Assembly: GCA_955652215.1 (NCBI GenBank)
Contig: CATPAX010000107.1
Location: 1-13,148 of the forward strand
Direction of reading: 5' to 3'
From: an uncultured Solirubrobacteraceae bacterium
GTDB lineage: Bacteria > Actinomycetota > Thermoleophilia > Solirubrobacterales > Solirubrobacteraceae
DNA: 13,148 nucleotides
Part shown: one piece after another, positions 11,636-13,148 of the stretch
Layout of the letters: each line of letters starts with the position of its first letter
Position numbering within the stretch: the first letter of the stretch is position 1
Notes under the pieces: generated by a model
The model's input: only the letters and a program-made list of their open reading frames with translations
Databases searched by the model: none
What the model was told of the DNA's origin: nothing
Position numbers and translations under genes: made by a program

Positions 11636-13148
11636 GTGGATCTCGACCCGAAGGCCATCCTCAGCAGCGCGACCAGGCTCCTCGAGCGTGACCCGAAGGC
11701 GCTTCTCGGTGATGCCGCCAAATTTGCCGCGCGCTTCGGCGACGAGGTGTACTTCGCAGCTCTGTGCGTTCGCAGCGGGATACTCGGTCCCGCGTCACCC
11801 CAGCGGATGGCTCAGACAATCCTCCGCTTCGAGCGATTCGGCCTGCTGGGCGGGGCGGTGGGCCGCTCTGCGCTCCGGGATGGCGACCGGCCAGCGCTCG
11901 TCGACGAGCTCGGACAGCTCAGCTTCCGTCAGCTTGACGAGCGCTCGAACGCCCTCGCCAACGCGTGGCGGGACCACGGGCTGGCGCCCGGAGAAGGGGT
12001 TGCGATCCTCGCGCGCAATCACCGCGGCTTCCTCGACGCCGTGTTCGCGGCCGCCAAGTGCGGGGCGCGCATCATCCTTCTGAACACCTCATTTGCCGGT
12101 CCGCAAATCCGTGAGGTGGCAACCCGCGAGGGAACTGACCTGCTCGTTTACGACGACGAATACGCCGATGCCCTGGAGGGAGTGAGTCCCCCGCGGGGGC
12201 GGTGGCGGGCGTGGACCGACGGGCCGGGGCACGACGCGATCGAGGCGCTGATCGAGGGCGGCAACCCGAAAGCTCCACCCCGCCCAGGAACGACTCCGCG
12301 GATCACGATCCTGACCAGCGGCACCACCGGCACCCCCAAGGGCGCGCCGCGCTCAGAGCCGCGTTCGCTGTCGCTGATCGGTGGCCTCCTCAGCAGAGTC
12401 CCTTTCCGCGCGCGTGAGGTGACCGAGCTGTCGGTCCCGATGTTCCATGCGCTTGGCTTCATGCAGGCGATGGCCGCGATCGCGCTCGGTTCGACGCTGC
12501 TGGTAAACCGGAAATTCGAGCCCGAGGACACGCTCGAACGGATCCAGGCGCATCGCGCCACGGCGCTCGTCGTGGTTCCGGTGATGCTGCGGCGGATACT
12601 CGACCTGGGCGACGAAGCGAACGCACGGCGCGATCTCTCCTCGCTGCGAATCATTTTCGTCAGCGGCTCGGCTCTGGGCGCCGATCTCGCCACCCGCGCG
12701 CTCGAGCGCTTCGGGCCGATCGTCTACAACCTTTACGGCTCGACCGAGCTCGCCTACGCGACGATCGCGACGCCGGAAGACCTGGAGGCGGCGCCGGCGT
12801 GTGTCGGCAAGGTCGTGCGCGGCTCGGTCGTCAAGATTCTCGACGACGCGGGCCACGCGGTCCCGGCGGGAATCACCGGCAGGATCTTCGTCGGGAACCT
12901 CCTGCAGTTCGAGGGCTACACGGGGGGCGGCGGCAAGGAGATGGTCGGCGGGCTCCTGTCCTCCGGCGACGTCGGCCATTTCGACGAGGAGGGGCGCCTG
13001 TTCATCGACGGCCGCGACGACGAAATGATCGTCTCCGGCGGCGAGAACGTGTTTCCGGCTGAGGTCGAAGAGCTGCTCGCCGGGCACGGTGCGATCGAGG
13101 AGGCGGCGGCAATCGGGGTCCCTGATGACAGGTTCGGTCAGCGACTGA
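11636..13148 (+). CDS. Fatty acyl-CoA synthetase, FadD-type AMP-binding enzyme (3' end outside window)
   Basis: Adenylate-forming enzyme that activates a carboxylic (likely fatty) acid with ATP and joins it to CoA. 504 codons are visible without a stop. Core motifs in order: P-loop LTSGTTGTPKG (226-236), FHALGF, the A5 motif NLYGSTE (365-371), SSGDVGHFDEEGRLF with the ribose-binding Asp (D445), and the hinge GRDDEMIVSGGENVFP (R460). The catalytic Lys of the C-terminal lid would lie past the right edge. The first ~85 residues (DPKAILSSATRLLERDPKAL...) are an N-terminal extension like that of mycobacterial FadD12-type enzymes. GTG 11636 has no ribosome site but sits 3 nt after the predicted transcription start. 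The substrate is not determined; long-chain fatty acids are the default guess. Confidence 0.88.
   Translation, partial: MDLDPKAILSSATRLLERDPKALLGDAAKFAARFGDEVYFAALCVRSGILGPASPQRMAQTILRFERFGLLGGAVGRSALRDGDRPALVDELGQLSFRQLDERSNALANAWRDHGLAPGEGVAILARNHRGFLDAVFAAAKCGARIILLNTSFAGPQIREVATREGTDLLVYDDEYADALEGVSPPRGRWRAWTDGPGHDAIEALIEGGNPKAPPRPGTTPRITILTSGTTGTPKGAPRSEPRSLSLIGGLLSRVPFRAREVTELSVPMFHALGFMQAMAAIALGSTLLVNRKFEPEDTLERIQAHRATALVVVPVMLRRILDLGDEANARRDLSSLRIIFVSGSALGADLATRALERFGPIVYNLYGSTELAYATIATPEDLEAAPACVGKVVRGSVVKILDDAGHAVPAGITGRIFVGNLLQFEGYTGGGGKEMVGGLLSSGDVGHFDEEGRLFIDGRDDEMIVSGGENVFPAEVEELLAGHGAIEEAAAIGVPDDRFGQRL

Noticed and set aside
1..13148. CRISPR arrays, tRNA/rRNA genes, insertion sequences, toxin-antitoxin or phage defence genes
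   Set aside because: No regular repeats, tRNA-like T-loops, transposase motifs or terminal inverted repeats were seen in any part of the window.

Overview
The window is high-GC DNA from an actinobacterium. F420-type nitroreductase, DUF1905/YdeI, MmcQ/YjbR and FadD-type genes, GTG/TTG/CTG starts and apparent leaderless promoters all point that way. The mix of soil-type genes would suit Thermoleophilia/Solirubrobacterales, but that rank is inference. It looks like chromosomal housekeeping and accessory DNA. I see no transposase, phage gene, CRISPR array, tRNA or rRNA.

Layout: (1) 1-1252, minus strand: a TfoX-family gene, an F420-type nitroreductase and an FMN reductase cut by the left edge. 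(2) 1315-1764, plus strand: a rhodanese broken by three single-base deletions. (3) 1647-3076, minus strand: a DUF1905/YdeI protein overlapping by 4 bp an AlkA-like HhH-GPD DNA glycosylase that appears to start at CTG. (4) 3125-8044, plus strand: a tightly packed five-gene operon (YjbR-like protein, uncharacterised enzyme-like protein, fumarylacetoacetase, membrane-anchored GH79 hydrolase, guanidino-modifying amidinotransferase). (5) 8081-8496: remnant of a GAF/HD-GYP regulator. (6) 8654-8827: a non-coding stretch tiled with stem-loops. (7) 8840-11506, minus strand: a ferritin-like protein with an Arg/Ser/Gly-rich tail, a Pro-rich protein with an amphipathic N-terminus, and a secreted beta-propeller. 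(8) 11636 to the right edge, plus strand: a FadD-type acyl-CoA synthetase, incomplete.

The operon in (4) is the most coherent unit. Its first four genes overlap by 4, 8 and 4 bp, so translation is probably coupled. Fumarylacetoacetase does the last step of homogentisate/tyrosine breakdown, yet the usual partners (homogentisate dioxygenase, maleylacetoacetate isomerase) are absent here and its immediate partner is an uncharacterised protein. The ferritin-like and Pro-rich proteins form a second small unit. The best candidates for something undescribed are the stem-loop array, the uncharacterised protein coupled to fumarylacetoacetase, and the ferritin-like protein with the basic tail. No defence or mobile system is visible.
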